NCBI GenBank assembly: GCA_028818695.1 | Contig: JAPPNK010000026.1 | Span: 215,994-279,993, forward strand | Direction of reading: 5' to 3' | Source of the DNA: Candidatus Poribacteria bacterium | Lineage (GTDB): Bacteria > Poribacteria > WGA-4E > GCA-2687025 | DNA length: 64,000 nucleotides | In this document: positions 26,775-35,447 of the stretch, piece after piece | How positions within the stretch are numbered: position 1 is the first letter of the stretch | How the letters are laid out: every line of letters begins with the position of its first letter | Program-made: the position numbers and the translations under genes | The notes under the pieces: generated by a model | Told to the model about the DNA's origin: nothing | Seen by the model: the letters and a program-made list of their open reading frames with translations, nothing else | The model's database searches: none

Positions 26775-27194
26775 ATGCATGAGGCGAATGTGGAAGGGAT
26801 GGCGGCCGTCTTTCTGGTGAGCGATGTGCGCCGTTCGGCGGAGTATTACCGCGACTCTCTCGGCTTTTCGTTTGAACGGTACTGGGGCGGCGACCCGCCT
26901 TCGTTCTGCATTGTGCGGCGCGGAGTGAGCGGCGTCATGCTCGTGCGTCATGCGCACGGGGACGGCAAAGCCGACGTCAACACCAACGGAGAAGCGACCG
27001 GACACGGCGACGACTGGGACGCCTACATCTGGGTGAGCGACGCGGACGCGCTCGCCGCCGAAGTGAAAGCGAACGGAGCCGTCGTCTCCAGAGACCTGGA
27101 CAACACATTCTACGATATGCGCGAATTCGTCGTGAAGGACCCAGACGGGTACCACATCTGCTTCGGCAGCCCGATTGAGCGCGAACGCGCTTAG
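26775..27194 (+). CDS. VOC-superfamily (glyoxalase-like) protein, copy 2
   Basis: A 139-residue near-duplicate of the preceding gene, roughly 85 percent identical by eye, with the same domain pattern. Differences cluster at the AHGDGKADVNTNGEATGHGDDW loop and the C-terminus. ATG 26775 follows GGGAGAAAA; an in-frame ATG six codons earlier is less well placed. A TTACAATG box about 30 nt upstream may give it its own promoter. It converges on the Gfo/Idh/MocA gene with a 6-nt gap, where AACGCG/CGCGTT could form a small hairpin. Confidence 0.88.
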   Translation: MHEANVEGMAAVFLVSDVRRSAEYYRDSLGFSFERYWGGDPPSFCIVRRGVSGVMLVRHAHGDGKADVNTNGEATGHGDDWDAYIWVSDADALAAEVKANGAVVSRDLDNTFYDMREFVVKDPDGYHICFGSPIERERA

Positions 27195-27200
27195 ACCGCG

Positions 27201-28283
27201 TTATGAAATGAGCGGCAGCGTCCGTTTCCGCTCGGCGCTCTGGACAGCCGTGTCGACGATCTGCTGACCGATGCGGCAGATCGTCGGCGACAGCGGCCCG
27301 TCCACCTCAACGCCCTCTTCCAAGCAATGGATCAGGTACTGAACCGGATTCTGATGCGGCGGCTCAAGCTGATCCGCCGGCAGCGCGACGCCCTCCGGAC
27401 GCTCGCGCGTCTGCAGCCGAACCGTCGTTTCGTAGTCGTAATTGCTGACGGTTCCTTCCGTTCCTTTCAACACAAACCCGCACTTCGGCTGCGGCTGATG
27501 CGTCCAAGGGTCGGTGAAAGTTCCCCAGCGCGTCTCAAACTTCGACAAGCCGAACGCATATCTGCATACGACGACGCTATGCTCGTCCACCTCCAAGCCT
27601 TCCGGTTCGTCCACGACGGCGGTCACCTCCAGCGGCGAGGCTCCGTTCAGATACCAGGTTCCGAGCGTCGCGCCGTAGCCGAGATAATCCAGCAGCGAGC
27701 CGCCCCCCGCCGACTTTTGATAAAACCAGCTCTTCGACTTCTGCTCCGCTCGAAACTGCTCGTCCGTCTCGATCTTGTCCTCCACATGGTAGAGCGGGCC
27801 GCGGTTGCCGTCGTAATAGTGGACCTCTTCGACCTCTCCCAGAACGCCCTCGTCCACAAGCCGCTTCGCCGTCACATGCGGCGGATACCAGCGCAGCGGC
27901 CAGTTGATCGCAAGCGTCTTCCCTGACGCGCGCGCCGCAGCCGTCATCCGATCCGCCTCGGCGAGCGACGCGGCAAACGGCTTTTCCATCAGAATATGAA
28001 CCCCGTAAGGGGCGACGCGCTCCGTCCACTCCCCATGATGAGCCGTCGCGGGACAGAGAATGACGATATCGGGCTGCGTTTTCTCGATGCATTCGCGGTA
28101 GTCGGTGAAGACCTGATTCTCTTTCAGGTTGAAGTTGCGCGCCGCCGATTCCATCCGTTCAGGCTGCTCGTCGCACACGCCCGCAATCTCAACGCGCGGA
28201 TGCTCCCACGCCATCCGAAGATTGTCCCCCATATGCATATGGTCAAAGTTGATCCCGGCGATGCGCCATATTTTGTCCGACAT
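27201..28283 (-). CDS. Gfo/Idh/MocA family oxidoreductase
   Basis: A 360-residue NAD(P)-dependent sugar oxidoreductase. The N-terminal Rossmann half begins WRIAGINFDHMHMGDNL, where the usual G-x-G-x-x-G is weakened. The signature MEKPFA (about 125-130) carries the catalytic lysine. The C-terminal substrate domain starts near VDEGVLGEVEEVHYYDGN. Members oxidise or reduce sugars and inositols; the substrate is unknown. ATG 28283 has GGAGCGGATC ahead. The gene is monocistronic or shares its transcript with truD upstream (46-nt gap). Confidence 0.88.
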   Translation of the reverse strand: MSDKIWRIAGINFDHMHMGDNLRMAWEHPRVEIAGVCDEQPERMESAARNFNLKENQVFTDYRECIEKTQPDIVILCPATAHHGEWTERVAPYGVHILMEKPFAASLAEADRMTAAARASGKTLAINWPLRWYPPHVTAKRLVDEGVLGEVEEVHYYDGNRGPLYHVEDKIETDEQFRAEQKSKSWFYQKSAGGGSLLDYLGYGATLGTWYLNGASPLEVTAVVDEPEGLEVDEHSVVVCRYAFGLSKFETRWGTFTDPWTHQPQPKCGFVLKGTEGTVSNYDYETTVRLQTRERPEGVALPADQLEPPHQNPVQYLIHCLEEGVEVDGPLSPTICRIGQQIVDTAVQSAERKRTLPLIS

Positions 28284-28329
28284 GATCCGCTCCGTTTTTG
28301 TTTAAATCGTTGCGCCGCGCATGCGCAGT

Positions 28330-29568
28330 TTACCTGTTCACAACGTCTTTTTCAAACAGGTCAAGCGTTCCGCGCTTCATGATCTCGTCCATGACGACCG
28401 TCGCATAGCTGCCGCTGGGCAGTCTAAAAGCGCAGACGACGGCGTCCTCCTCCTGCCATGCGTTCGCCTCCATCACCGGGACGCGCAGCGGGCGCCTCGC
28501 TCCGTTCACCGCCGCAAACGCCGCCTGCATAGCGCTCGGCTCAACTCCCTGTTCCTGTAAGACGCGGTCTTCCATGCGCCTCGGCTCTCCTGTCGGCTGA
28601 AGCATCTTGACGCCGAAGAGCGGTCCTGTCGGGCTGATTTCAAAATCATCGGCGCGGGGCTGCTCCTTCTCGGCGTCCGTCGCCAGAAAACATGCCCCGC
28701 CCCGATGCTTATAGGCGATGTCGCCCTCTAGCAGCGTTCCGAGGTTCGGCATGCGCATGTTCAAAACGCGGTTGAACAACCATGACTGATACGCTGAGAC
28801 GAAGATGCGCCGTATGCGGTAAGAGATTTGCCGCAGCGCATGTTTTGGGGTGAGTCGGCGCAGAAGTCCGCCGAGAACGCGCCGTTCGTTGCGCCGTTCC
28901 GGCAGGGGGAACCGCTTGCGCGCCGCGTCGTAGTCGCCGTTTTCATACGCTGTTCGGGCGTCAACGATCCAGGGCGGCTCATCCGGCTGCGGGCGGCCGA
29001 GATACTCGTCCAGCGCCTCCTGCCAGTTTTCAAGCAGTATCGACCTGCCGATCCGATGGCCGTTGCGCCTGCCGCTGAACCGCTGCATGCCGTAGAAGTT
29101 TGGGGCGCCCGTCTGCGAAAGCCGTTCCAAAACCTGCCGCGCCGACTCCAGCGCATGCGGCTCCCCGCCCCGAAGCCGTATCGTGAAACGGTTGCCGGCG
29201 AGATGTCCGACGCGCAGCTTGTTCGTGTGAAGCCGCGCGTTGAGGATCTCAACGTTCTTGATGCGGGCGTTGAGCGCCTCTTCAACCGGCAGGCGTTCGA
29301 TGGAGAACCGCTGCGTCGCCACCGCCTGGGCGTCTTTCATGCCGGCGTAGCCGATGTCGCGCGGGTTGACGCCGAAATACTGCCCAAGGCGAACCGCCGC
29401 CTCGGCGGTGGGAATGCCGCGCTTTTGAACGTCTAGATAGGTGTGGACGCCTTCGCCCCTCGGCTCATAGAGCGGAATCTCGTCGACCAAAAAATCGTCG
29501 GCGGTCTGTTTGATCTGTCCGCCGGCGCCGGGGATCTCATGCGTGATGTAGAGGCTGCGTCCGTTCAT
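28330..29568 (-). CDS. truD: tRNA pseudouridine synthase D
   Basis: A 412-residue enzyme that forms pseudouridine 13 in tRNA. The TruD signature GYAGMKDAQAVATQRFSIE (73-91) carries the catalytic Asp79. The motif NFYGMQRFSGRRNGHRIGRSIL and the C-terminal AYQSWLFNRVLNMR also fit. It is longer than the E. coli enzyme (349 residues), with an expanded insertion domain. It is divergent from the DUF1080 gene. Confidence 0.94.
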   Translation of the reverse strand: MNGRSLYITHEIPGAGGQIKQTADDFLVDEIPLYEPRGEGVHTYLDVQKRGIPTAEAAVRLGQYFGVNPRDIGYAGMKDAQAVATQRFSIERLPVEEALNARIKNVEILNARLHTNKLRVGHLAGNRFTIRLRGGEPHALESARQVLERLSQTGAPNFYGMQRFSGRRNGHRIGRSILLENWQEALDEYLGRPQPDEPPWIVDARTAYENGDYDAARKRFPLPERRNERRVLGGLLRRLTPKHALRQISYRIRRIFVSAYQSWLFNRVLNMRMPNLGTLLEGDIAYKHRGGACFLATDAEKEQPRADDFEISPTGPLFGVKMLQPTGEPRRMEDRVLQEQGVEPSAMQAAFAAVNGARRPLRVPVMEANAWQEEDAVVCAFRLPSGSYATVVMDEIMKRGTLDLFEKDVVNR

Positions 29569-29580
29569 CGTTTTCCCATG

Positions 29581-29609
29581 CTTGCCATGAATGAAATAAA
29601 GTGTATCAT
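29581..29609 (+). promoter_or_regulatory. Predicted promoter of DUF1080 gene
   Basis: CTTGCC (29581-29586), a 17-nt spacer, and TATCAT (29604-29609). The start would be about 30 nt before the ATG at 29646. Confidence 0.45.
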
Positions 29610-29645
29610 GGGCAGCGTTCTATCGAGAGCCTATTGGAGAAAAAC

Positions 29646-30371
29646 ATGGCGAATGTAGGATACAGCGACACGCCCGAACTTCCCGAAAGCAACTGGAAGG
29701 TGCATGACGGAGCGCGCCCGCAGCCGCGGGTTGTGACGCCCGGCGCGACCGCCGCCGACCCGCCCTCCGACGCGGTCGTCCTGTTTGACGGGAGCGATCT
29801 TTCCAAATGGCAGGGGCGCGGCGGCGACGCGCAATGGAAGGTCGAAAACGGGTATATGGAGGTCGTGCGCGGAACAGGCGACATCCAGACGCGCGGTCAG
29901 TTCGGCGACATTCAACTCCACCTCGAATTCGCATGCCCAGCCGAGGTGAAAGGCGACAGCCAAGGGCGCGGCAACAGCGGCGTCTTTCTCGGCGGACGGT
30001 ACGAGGTGCAGGTGCTGGACGGGTACGACAACCCGACCTACGCCGACGGCACAACCGGCGCCGTCTACGGGCAGTACCCGCCGCTTGTGAACGCGAATCG
30101 GAAGCCCGGCGAGTGGCAAACCTACGAGATCGTCTTCACGGGACCGCGCTGGGACGGCGAGCGGCTTGTCCGTCCAGCGCACATCACCGTTCTGTTCAAC
30201 GGCGTTCTTGTGCAAAACCATGCCGCGGCGCACGGACCGACAGGACACCGCAACTTAGCCAACTACAACAACCCGCACCCCGCCGAGGGTCCGCTTCGTC
30301 TGCAAGACCATGGGGACCCTGTGCGGTTCCGCAACATCTGGATACGGGAGCTGCGCGGATACGACGAGTAA
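29646..30371 (+). CDS. DUF1080 (3-keto-disaccharide hydrolase-like) protein
   Basis: A 241-residue concanavalin-like beta-sandwich protein. ATG 29646 has TTGGAG seven bases upstream. The family signature VVLFDGSDLSKWQ (about 42-54) is followed by WKVENGYMEV, FGDIQLHLEF, RGNSGVFLGGRYEVQVLD, WQTYEIVF and the closing VRFRNIWIREL. There is no signal peptide, so it is probably cytoplasmic, unlike most DUF1080 proteins. The family hydrolyses 3-keto-glycosides or binds carbohydrate. The Gfo/Idh/MocA enzyme nearby could make or use keto sugars, but this link is inferred. Confidence 0.88.
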   Translation: MANVGYSDTPELPESNWKVHDGARPQPRVVTPGATAADPPSDAVVLFDGSDLSKWQGRGGDAQWKVENGYMEVVRGTGDIQTRGQFGDIQLHLEFACPAEVKGDSQGRGNSGVFLGGRYEVQVLDGYDNPTYADGTTGAVYGQYPPLVNANRKPGEWQTYEIVFTGPRWDGERLVRPAHITVLFNGVLVQNHAAAHGPTGHRNLANYNNPHPAEGPLRLQDHGDPVRFRNIWIRELRGYDE

Positions 30372-30382
30372 AGACGGCGACA

Positions 30383-30417
30383 GCGCCCTCTTCAAACCTG
30401 CGGCGCGAAGAGGGCGC
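30383..30417. terminator. Bidirectional hairpin between convergent genes
   Basis: A perfect 11-bp inverted repeat, GCGCCCTCTTC / GAAGAGGGCGC, with a 13-nt loop, lies between the DUF1080 stop (30371) and the end of the 30425 gene. Only short T runs flank it, so it is a plausible rather than a canonical intrinsic terminator. Confidence 0.5.
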
Positions 30418-30424
30418 GCCGCTT

Positions 30425-30928
30425 TCAATCGAAACCGATCTTCTCCAGCGCCCTCTCTATGAAACCTTCTTTTGGCGGGGAAGCTTCTATGGAGCCTGTC
30501 GGTATGCCGAGAATCTTCATCAACTTTTCCGGCAACTTGATCTGATTCATATGCGATTCCAGCTCCTCAAGCTCCTCCATTTTGATATGAGCAGGCAGGT
30601 TTTCTAATGAGAGCTGGTATGAAGCGATGCTCTCTAAAAAGCGCTCCTGTAGCTTTTCAACCCGCTCTCGGCGGGTCAATTTTTCTAGGTTCAGCTCCTT
30701 GTTATACCGCTTCAATTCCTCGCCGACTGCCGACATCGTTTTTCTGACATGCTCGGCGGCGGAGTTGGAAGGAAATCTGGCTTTGACCTCATCGCCAAAC
30801 TGGACGACCTCGTCCACCGCGGCGTCAAACCGCTGTGTAAAGTAATGGTCGCTGTAAACATAATAAAACGCGCCTAATACCGCCAGGGCTGCGGCAGCCA
30901 GAAATGCGAACATGCCTTTGCGAAGCAT
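30425..30928 (-). CDS. Membrane-anchored helical protein, triplet member 3
   Basis: A 167-residue protein of no recognised family. One N-terminal membrane helix (about 5-26) is followed directly by a helical domain. Its core, VDEVVQFGDEVKARF (about 39-53) then VGEELKRYNKELN (about 71), corresponds position by position to the cores of the two upstream genes. It lacks their acidic or proline-rich linker. GGAGGTACCA precedes the ATG. It is the last gene of a three-gene tandem array on the minus strand (gap 21 nt). Confidence 0.7.
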   Translation of the reverse strand: MLRKGMFAFLAAAALAVLGAFYYVYSDHYFTQRFDAAVDEVVQFGDEVKARFPSNSAAEHVRKTMSAVGEELKRYNKELNLEKLTRRERVEKLQERFLESIASYQLSLENLPAHIKMEELEELESHMNQIKLPEKLMKILGIPTGSIEASPPKEGFIERALEKIGFD

Positions 30929-30949
30929 TGGTACCTCCTTGAAGTCTCC

Positions 30950-31633
30950 TCACCAACTGCTAAGATCGAACTGGACGTCCAGCGTCGCGAACAGCTTGCT
31001 CGGCAGGTTCTCGGAGGCGTATCGGGCGAATTCCATCAGCGACTGCTCCATTTCAGGATTGTTCCGCGCCTCCGCATGATCGATTTCGGGCCGTTCAAGG
31101 TCTTGGATCGCCCGCTCCAAACGAGTCTTCAACTTCGCATGGCGATCCGAATGCGGCAGATTCTGTCGGCGCAGCTGCGCGTCATACAACGCCAGAGCGT
31201 CCGCAGACTTGGCGATGTGGTCGCTCACCGTCTCTGCATAGGGAATGTTCTGAAAACGCTCTTTCAGGTTTTTTCCAAAAGCTAGGAATTCGTCAATCCC
31301 CTCCGTCAGCTCCGCCGTGAACGGGTCGGCGCTCTCCGCTTGCGGCGCTTCAGGTTGAACAGGCTCCTCTTCATTTCCGTCTTGCGCTGCCGCCTCGTCT
31401 TCTTGAGAAGCTTCTTCTTGCGCTTCGTTTGGCTGTTCCCGTTGCGCTCTGTCTGTCGTTTCATTCGGGGTTGTCCGCTCGGTCTGTTGTTGCTGAACGC
31501 GCGGGCTTTGCCGCTCTGTCGTCAAGCCGTTTTCAGATTCGTCGTCAGAACCGCCGCCAATGACAAAATACAGAACCGCAAACGCCCCCAATACCGCCGC
31601 CGCAACAACAACGATCAACGCATTTAGACGCAT
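30950..31633 (-). CDS. Membrane-anchored helical protein, triplet member 2
   Basis: A 227-residue protein. An N-terminal membrane helix (about 5-25) is followed by a long low-complexity linker rich in Glu, Gln, Thr and Ala (about 28-105). A helical domain follows with IDEFLAFGKNLKERFQ and ALALYDAQLRRQNLP, the same core as its two neighbours. A C-terminal LFATLDVQFDL parallels LRAVLEIKYGF of member 1. GAGGAGGCGTCC precedes the ATG. No catalytic residues stand out, and an envelope scaffold or binding role is a guess. Confidence 0.7.
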   Translation of the reverse strand: MRLNALIVVVAAAVLGAFAVLYFVIGGGSDDESENGLTTERQSPRVQQQQTERTTPNETTDRAQREQPNEAQEEASQEDEAAAQDGNEEEPVQPEAPQAESADPFTAELTEGIDEFLAFGKNLKERFQNIPYAETVSDHIAKSADALALYDAQLRRQNLPHSDRHAKLKTRLERAIQDLERPEIDHAEARNNPEMEQSLMEFARYASENLPSKLFATLDVQFDLSSW

Positions 31634-31668
31634 GGACGCCTCCTCAGCGTTTCTTTCATGACTCGCAA

Positions 31669-32250
31669 TTAAAACCCATATTTGATCTCCAGAACCGCGC
31701 GCAGCTTTTGGGGTCCTGGCTTACGAAGATGTTCGTTCAATTCGTCATACAGCCGCAGCGTTTCAAAATCGATCTCCGGATTCTGAGACAGCTGCGCGAT
31801 GTCGATGAAAAGCAAGGAGCGATGTTTGCGGTGCGTCTCTTTATAATGCGCCCGCAGCGCGGCAATCCGTTTCTCAAGCGGCATCTCCTGTTCGCGCAGC
31901 TCGGCGTCGTACCGCCTCACTTCTTCGCCGATTTTGACGAACGATTCGCCAAACTTTTTCGCGTCCGGCAGCGAGGAGTAGCGGCTCAGAATCTCCTCGC
32001 CGTACTGAATAAACTCTTGGACCGCCTCTTCCAGCGCGGCTGGATATGTCTCCAGCGTGTAGGCGGGCGGAGCGGGGGCGGGAGCGGGCTTCGGCTCTGC
32101 CGGCTGTTGAGTTGGGGCGGGCTGCTCGGTTGGCGCCGGCGTATCGATTTCGGGCGATGTCCCTAACGTTCCCCGCAAAGTGTAATATGCCGCCGCAAGA
32201 GCCGCCAACGCCAGCGCCGCCAAACCGGCGATCAATATCTTCCGTCTCAC
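31669..32250 (-). CDS. Membrane-anchored helical protein, triplet member 1
   Basis: A 193-residue protein if GTG 32250 is used, which I prefer because GGGGGA lies six bases upstream and a basic RRK then precedes the membrane helix (about 5-22). ATG 32280 is the alternative. A proline/alanine-rich linker (about 30-62) is followed by the shared helical core VQEFIQYGEEILSRYSSLP and VGEEVRRYDAELREQEM-like residues (actual IGEEVRRYDAELREQ). It ends in LRAVLEIKYGF. It is the first gene of the array and is divergent from osmC. Confidence 0.68.
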   Translation of the reverse strand: MRRKILIAGLAALALAALAAAYYTLRGTLGTSPEIDTPAPTEQPAPTQQPAEPKPAPAPAPPAYTLETYPAALEEAVQEFIQYGEEILSRYSSLPDAKKFGESFVKIGEEVRRYDAELREQEMPLEKRIAALRAHYKETHRKHRSLLFIDIAQLSQNPEIDFETLRLYDELNEHLRKPGPQKLRAVLEIKYGF

Positions 32251-32380
32251 GCGCTTTCCCCCGTCTGTTCGACGCTGCATATGCGCCGTCTCTGGATACT
32301 TTACCCGCGCCGGCGCGCTGCGGCAACCATGACAGACGGGAGGGAGCGCGCTATACTTCAACAAAAATAGAGGAGAGACG

Positions 32381-32764
32381 ATGGCAGCGCAGATCAAACG
32401 ACCGCCGACAACCGTCAAGGCGTACCTGACGCAGAATTTTCAGCGCTGCATCGTGAGCGCGCGGGAGCGTCATTTTGTGGTGGACGGGCCGGCATACGCC
32501 GGCGGACCGCAGGAGGCTATTCATCCGACCGAGGCGTTTCTGGCGGGCGTCGCCAGCTGCGCGTCGCTCATGGTGGAGCGGCTCGCTAAAGCGGCGGGGT
32601 ACGCGCTGCGTCAAGCCGAAGTGGAGACCTCCGCCCTTGTCATACCCGAAGAGCAGCCGAGGGACGACCTCACCCTCATCACCGAGTTGGACATGCATTT
32701 TGATCTATACGGCGTTTCCGAAGAGCAGGCGGCGGAGCTTGTTAAAACCTTCAAAGAGCGGTGA
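32381..32764 (+). CDS. OsmC/Ohr-family protein
   Basis: A 127-residue OsmC-fold protein. EAIHPTEAFLAGVASCASLMVERLAKAAG (about 45-73) is the family core with Cys60. The usual second reactive cysteine of Ohr peroxidases is absent; the only other Cys is Cys23. It is therefore an OsmC-like protein that may not be a standard hydroperoxide reductase. GAGGAGA precedes the ATG. The stop region can fold as GAGCGG-TGA-CCGCTC (32757-32771). Confidence 0.85.
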   Translation: MAAQIKRPPTTVKAYLTQNFQRCIVSARERHFVVDGPAYAGGPQEAIHPTEAFLAGVASCASLMVERLAKAAGYALRQAEVETSALVIPEEQPRDDLTLITELDMHFDLYGVSEEQAAELVKTFKER

Positions 32765-32832
32765 CCGCTCTACGGGTGCGCCGCAGTTGCGGCAAAGCGG
32801 GTGCGCGTCCAATTTGACGCCCATTCTTGAGC

Positions 32833-35211
32833 ATGAGCCTAGAGCCTAAGCCGAGAATCACTTGGGATTTCGGCCCCTGGGGCGGCGATCTGCGCCGTCT
32901 CTGGACGTCGAGGCGTTTTCGCGTCTGGGCGGGGCTGATCGGCGTTTGCGCGGCGGCTCTCTGCTTTGCGCCTCTGTTTAATACGCTCGGATACGAATTT
33001 TCTATAGTCGCGGGCGGAATCGCCGGACTCGCGTCCGGGTACCTCGGCGCCGCCGCGGTTGACCAGGCGCGCCGCCTGCGCCGAAATCGAAGCGTCGGCA
33101 GCCTTTTCTGCCTCGCGTGGACCCTCTCCGCGGCGCTCATCGCGGTCCCTTTCGCGCTCGTCTCGTTGAACGCCCTGCGCGTTCACAACTGCCATTACGC
33201 CGCCGGTCTGATGTATTACGCTCTCATTCCGCTTGTGAGCGTTACGTACGGCTCGGCGGCGGGCGTCTTTTTTGGGTTATGGGCGGCGACGCTGCGGCGC
33301 GCTTCGCTGTTATGGACGCTCTGGGTTGCCGGGTCGATCGCCGCGGCGGCCGCGCATGTGTTGATTCATCCGCCTATTTTCGCCTACCACAGCCTGCTTG
33401 GGCTTGTTCAAGGAGCCATCTACGACGATGAAATGACGGCGAGCTGGACGCTTCTGGCGGCGCGCGCGATTGCTCTCTTGACAGCGTGCGCTTTTCTGAC
33501 GGCGGCATGGACCTTCCATAGCCCGCAGCGGCAGCGGCTTTCCCTGCGCGCCCTTTTTTACGGCAAACCGAAACGGCGGCTGCCGGCGGCGCTGCTGGCG
33601 TTTTGCGCCGCAGGACTTGCCTTCGGATGGATCTACCGAAGCGAAATCGGCTGGCGGCCGACGCGGGCGGCGCTCGAAGCGGCTTTGAGCGGACGGTACG
33701 ACACAAAGCATTTCATCATCCGATACGACGATCTACCCTCCATACGGGACGACATCGAACAGATCGCGCTAGACCATGAGTATCGATACGATCAGCTGCG
33801 GAAATTTTTCGGTTTTGAACTGAACAGCAAAATTCGCTCCTATATCTATACAGACGGCGAGATGAAGCGCCGGCTTCAAGGCTCTAAAAATGCGCATATG
33901 GCGGATCCGTTCAATCTTGAGATTCATCTGCTGCATGATCCGTTTCCGCATCGGTCGTTGAAACATGAGCTGGCGCATCTGTTCGCGGGGGAATTTCAGC
34001 CGGTCTTCAAGTTGTCGCCCGCCGTTGGGCTGATTGAGGGCATCGCCGAAGCCGCCGCATGGGACGACGCCCGCATGACGCCGCACCAGAAATCGAAGCA
34101 TATGCTTCTTGAAGAACGTCTGCCGCGCCTTAAGACGCTCATGTCGCCGGTCGGTTTCTGGCAGACGCCGTCAGGACGCTCCTATGCGGCAGCGGGTTCC
34201 TTTTCGCGCTGGCTCATTGAGGAGCATGGGATTGAGGCGTTCGGGCGCGCCTACGCCGGCGGCGACTTTAAAAAAGCGTACAACCGATCCCTGAGCGCGC
34301 TGGAAAAGGATTGGCTCTTTTTTTTGGCGGAGGTCCCGCTCAATGTTCAGCAGCGGGTGGAGGCGCAGCGGATTGCGACGCGGCTGGGCATTTTTGACCG
34401 CGCCTGTCCGCACGTTTCAGCGAATCTGCGGGCTGAGGGATGGGAACATTACGCGCGGGGCAATTACGCCAAAGCGGAGCGCGCCTTCCAAAAACTGGCA
34501 AAAATGGAGCCGAACGATCCTGAACATGCGCGGCGAATTCTCTGGGCGCAGCGGGCGGCGCATGACTGGGAGGGGTTGAAGCGGTCGGCTAGAGAGCTGT
34601 CGATGTTAAAAAATGCGGGCGTGTACCGCTTGATGGAGGCGATGTTGGCGTTTGGCGACGCCTTCTGGTGGACAGACGCGCCTGAAATGGCGCGCAAATC
34701 GTATGCGACGATCGTGGAGCGGCCCCCAGGTTCAGACCTATACCGCTCGGCGGCCGTCAAATTAAGCGCGCTGGAGCTGGACGGCGAAAGTCAGGAATGG
34801 GCGCGGCGCGGGCTGGGCGATCAGCGCCCCGAGCTCCGCATCTACGCGCTTCAACAGCTGCGAATAAAAGCGCCTGAATGGCGGTACGGCGCCTATCTGC
34901 TAGGGCGGGCGCTCTACAACGCGCGGGAGTGGGGCGGGGCGCTGGATCTTCTGAACGAAGCGGGGCGGAAAATGGAGGACAGCGAGTTTGTGTATGAAAC
35001 GCTTCGGCTGCGCGCCCTTTGCCTGTATCGGCTGAATCGGCTGCATGAAGCGTCCAGCGCTTTTCAGTCCGCGGCGGACGCTTCTCCGCTTGACGCCGGC
35101 CGGCGCGCGATGATGGACTGGCATGAGCGCATTCAATGGCTCTTGAACAGACCGCCTCTTCTTGAAGCGGACGGGCGCGCGCAAGATGTAGATAGACTCG
35201 CCGAAAACTAG
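32833..35211 (+). CDS. Multi-pass membrane protein with HExxH metallopeptidase domain and TPR-like tail
   Basis: A 792-residue protein. About seven hydrophobic helices span residues 25-275 (with YGSAAGVFFGLWAATL). A soluble domain starts near GRYDTKHFIIRYDD (about 290) and carries the zincin motif H378-E-L-A-H382, followed by the putative third ligand Glu402 in LIEGIAEAAAWDD. This is the peptidase MA/gluzincin pattern. The last 280 residues are TPR-like (HYARGNYAKAERAFQKLAKMEPNDPEHA, YNAREWGGALDLLNEAG, LYRLNRLHEASSAFQSAADASP). Start: no Shine-Dalgarno is seen; ATG 32833 is two codons after a TTG. An intramembrane scaffold with a periplasmic or cytoplasmic peptidase is inferred. Confidence 0.75.
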   Translation: MSLEPKPRITWDFGPWGGDLRRLWTSRRFRVWAGLIGVCAAALCFAPLFNTLGYEFSIVAGGIAGLASGYLGAAAVDQARRLRRNRSVGSLFCLAWTLSAALIAVPFALVSLNALRVHNCHYAAGLMYYALIPLVSVTYGSAAGVFFGLWAATLRRASLLWTLWVAGSIAAAAAHVLIHPPIFAYHSLLGLVQGAIYDDEMTASWTLLAARAIALLTACAFLTAAWTFHSPQRQRLSLRALFYGKPKRRLPAALLAFCAAGLAFGWIYRSEIGWRPTRAALEAALSGRYDTKHFIIRYDDLPSIRDDIEQIALDHEYRYDQLRKFFGFELNSKIRSYIYTDGEMKRRLQGSKNAHMADPFNLEIHLLHDPFPHRSLKHELAHLFAGEFQPVFKLSPAVGLIEGIAEAAAWDDARMTPHQKSKHMLLEERLPRLKTLMSPVGFWQTPSGRSYAAAGSFSRWLIEEHGIEAFGRAYAGGDFKKAYNRSLSALEKDWLFFLAEVPLNVQQRVEAQRIATRLGIFDRACPHVSANLRAEGWEHYARGNYAKAERAFQKLAKMEPNDPEHARRILWAQRAAHDWEGLKRSARELSMLKNAGVYRLMEAMLAFGDAFWWTDAPEMARKSYATIVERPPGSDLYRSAAVKLSALELDGESQEWARRGLGDQRPELRIYALQQLRIKAPEWRYGAYLLGRALYNAREWGGALDLLNEAGRKMEDSEFVYETLRLRALCLYRLNRLHEASSAFQSAADASPLDAGRRAMMDWHERIQWLLNRPPLLEADGRAQDVDRLAEN

Positions 35212-35284
35212 CCCGCTTTCGATCTTTTCATGAGAAGAAGACCCGACCTCGCCCCTTCAGTTAGGGCGTTGACGCGATTGAACT

Positions 35285-35372
35285 CGTCATTCCTGTTTGC
35301 GCGGAAATGACGATCTGGTTCACAGAGCCTTTTTCCACAAATAGAGGCGTCATTCGTTCAAATTTTCTCATC
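35285..35372. repeat. Degenerate copy of the AAAGTTGGGACAT-associated repeat
   Basis: GTCATTCCTGTTTGCGCGGAAATGAC (a decayed hairpin) is followed by ATCTGGTT and by the words CAAATAGAGGCG and TCATTCGTTCAAAT. The same order, in reverse, is found at 50380-50450 and at 63660-63700. The rest of the 35212-35447 gap holds a TTGACA at 35396 with a poor -10, and no gene. Confidence 0.5.
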
Positions 35373-35395
35373 GAAGGGGCGGTCAGAAAAGGCGG

Positions 35396-35424
35396 TTGAC
35401 AAATCGCGCGAACAGAAACAACAT
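35396..35424 (+). promoter_or_regulatory. Possible promoter of 35448 gene
   Basis: A perfect TTGACA (35396-35401), 17 nt, then CAACAT (35419-35424), a weak -10. The ATG is 24 nt further on. Confidence 0.3.
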
Positions 35425-35447
35425 GACATGAAAGAAAGGAGCGGCAT

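Noticed and set aside
30425..32250. Triplet as a toxin-antitoxin or phage lysis cassette
   Set aside because: No holin, endolysin or toxin motif is present and all three proteins share one fold-like core, which fits paralogous scaffolds better.
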